A DNA stretch of 28,816 nt from a virus: the IMG/VR virus record IMGVR_UViG_3300027746_000079, positions 1 to 28,816 of that record, one strand, 5' to 3'. A model generated the notes under the pieces. It was given only the letters and a program-made list of their open reading frames with translations, did not search any database and was not told the DNA's origin. Position numbers and translations under genes: made by a program. Positions 28,470 through 28,816 of the stretch are shown here, piece by piece. The number at the start of each line of letters is the position of its first letter. The first letter of the stretch is position 1.

Positions 28470-28816
28470 ATGGGATTTTTGATCGAGGAGGCAATTTGGG
28501 AAAATTCCAAGCAGGAGGGCATAGCTTTGCTGGTCCTGCTTGCGATCGCTACCCATGCAGATAATGACACCGGCATGTGCTATCCGAGCCAAGAGAGGCT
28601 GGCTAAAGTGTCGAGGTGCTCAGTCCGTGGAGTTCAGAAGATTGTGAGCCGGCTGGTTGAGGATGGTGAGGTTGACATAATAATCAAGGGTGGAGAGCCT
28701 GGGGCAAAAAGGACGTCCACTCACTATAGTTTGGCTAAATATCTTCTGCTCGTAAGAAAACCAACCCCCGAACCGGGTTCGTCCTTACCCCCGAACCGGG
28801 TTCGTCCTTACCCCCG
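28470..28816 (+). CDS. Phage replication initiator (lambda O-like), 5' part
   Basis: The N-terminal part of the initiator, with GGGAGGAG eight bases before ATG. Residues 15-90 form a winged helix of the phage replication HTH type: ALLVLLAIATHADNDTGMCYPSQERLAKVSRCSVRGVQKIVSRL, then a wing (EVDIIIKGG). The gene continues at base 3 of the window after the 110-base overlap. A full-length protein of about 249 residues is expected. The domain should bind the iterons that begin directly downstream in the same gene. Its C-terminal part is separately described at 1-533. Confidence 0.85.
   Translation, partial: MGFLIEEAIWENSKQEGIALLVLLAIATHADNDTGMCYPSQERLAKVSRCSVRGVQKIVSRLVEDGEVDIIIKGGEPGAKRTSTHYSLAKYLLLVRKPTPEPGSSLPPNRVRPYP
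28687..28796. repeat. Terminal redundancy: copy of bases 1-110
   Basis: Bases 28687-28796 equal 1-110 exactly, including the initiator reading frame. After that the two ends diverge inside the iteron array at three positions (111, 113 and 119 against 28797, 28799 and 28805). This is what is expected from a circular or circularly permuted genome closed at a repeat. Unit length would be about 28,686 bp, with the number of iterons uncertain. Confidence 0.9.
28765..28816 (+). repeat. Iteron units at the right end
   Basis: Two whole 23-bp units (28765-28787, 28788-28810) and six bases of a third. Both are of the CCGGG type (CGAACCGGGTTCG), whereas at the left end the second unit is the CGGCG type. 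The order of unit types therefore differs between the two ends. Confidence 0.85.

Noticed and set aside
28671-28693. Further copy of the motif (GTTGACATA) in the initiator 5' part
   Set aside because: Second box does not match at the fixed spacing; coding sequence explains it.

Overview
The window looks like an essentially complete genome of a small tailed phage (siphovirus-like). It is linearised inside the replication initiator gene. Bases 1-110 are identical to 28687-28796, so the molecule closes into a circle (or is circularly permuted or terminally redundant) with a unit length of about 28.69 kb plus or minus one or more 23-bp repeats. Every supported gene is on the + strand, and many neighbours overlap by ATGA or GTGA. 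The longest stretch without a gene is about 140 bp (23649-23790), so there are no gene deserts to explain. I found no integrase, excisionase, CI-like repressor, tRNA, CRISPR array or insertion sequence. The host is probably Gram-negative: there is a lipoprotein with an outer-spanin layout and an M15-type endolysin. Several genes have A/C-rich leaders without an obvious Shine-Dalgarno site (before 7653, 10515, 25160 and 27185), while others have good GGAGG sites. A Verrucomicrobiota- or Bacteroidota-like host is possible, but that is a guess.

Layout, left to right. (1) 28470 through the junction to 2015: a lambda-O-like winged-helix initiator with five 23-bp dyad iterons inside its own coding sequence (79-193), a DnaB-type helicase and a small Cys-rich protein, closed by a strong terminator at 2046-2094. 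(2) 2095-10014: HTH protein, terminase small and large subunits, a small protein, portal, ClpP-like protease fused to a scaffold-like tail, major capsid protein, an AT-hook-tipped small protein, a terminator, and head-tail connector candidates. (3) 10011-20724: tail terminator candidate, tail tube candidate, chaperone candidate, tape measure, tail-tip genes, an extremely Cys-rich protein next to an Erv/ALR-like sulfhydryl oxidase, a baseplate-like protein, a collagen-like fibre with sugar-binding-like modules, and a second fibre. (4) 20728-21987: lysis cassette with two small membrane proteins, an embedded lipoprotein gene and an M15 endolysin. (5) 21984-28467: dNMP kinase, metallophosphoesterase, winged-helix protein, a chain of tiny coupled genes, an SSB-like protein with an acidic IPF tip, a resolvase-like nuclease, a RecE-like exonuclease, Cys/Glu-rich small proteins, an HNH protein and a 25-residue membrane peptide leading back to the initiator.

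Most notable observations: a CGEC-containing Erv/ALR-like thiol oxidase overlapping the gene for a 349-residue protein with 21 cysteines, which suggests a phage-encoded disulfide module for the tail; a bipartite motif (GTTGACACC, 7 bp, then TAnGTA-like) found four times and only at structural gene boundaries; and iterons whose dyad arms covary and whose copies differ between the two ends of the window.
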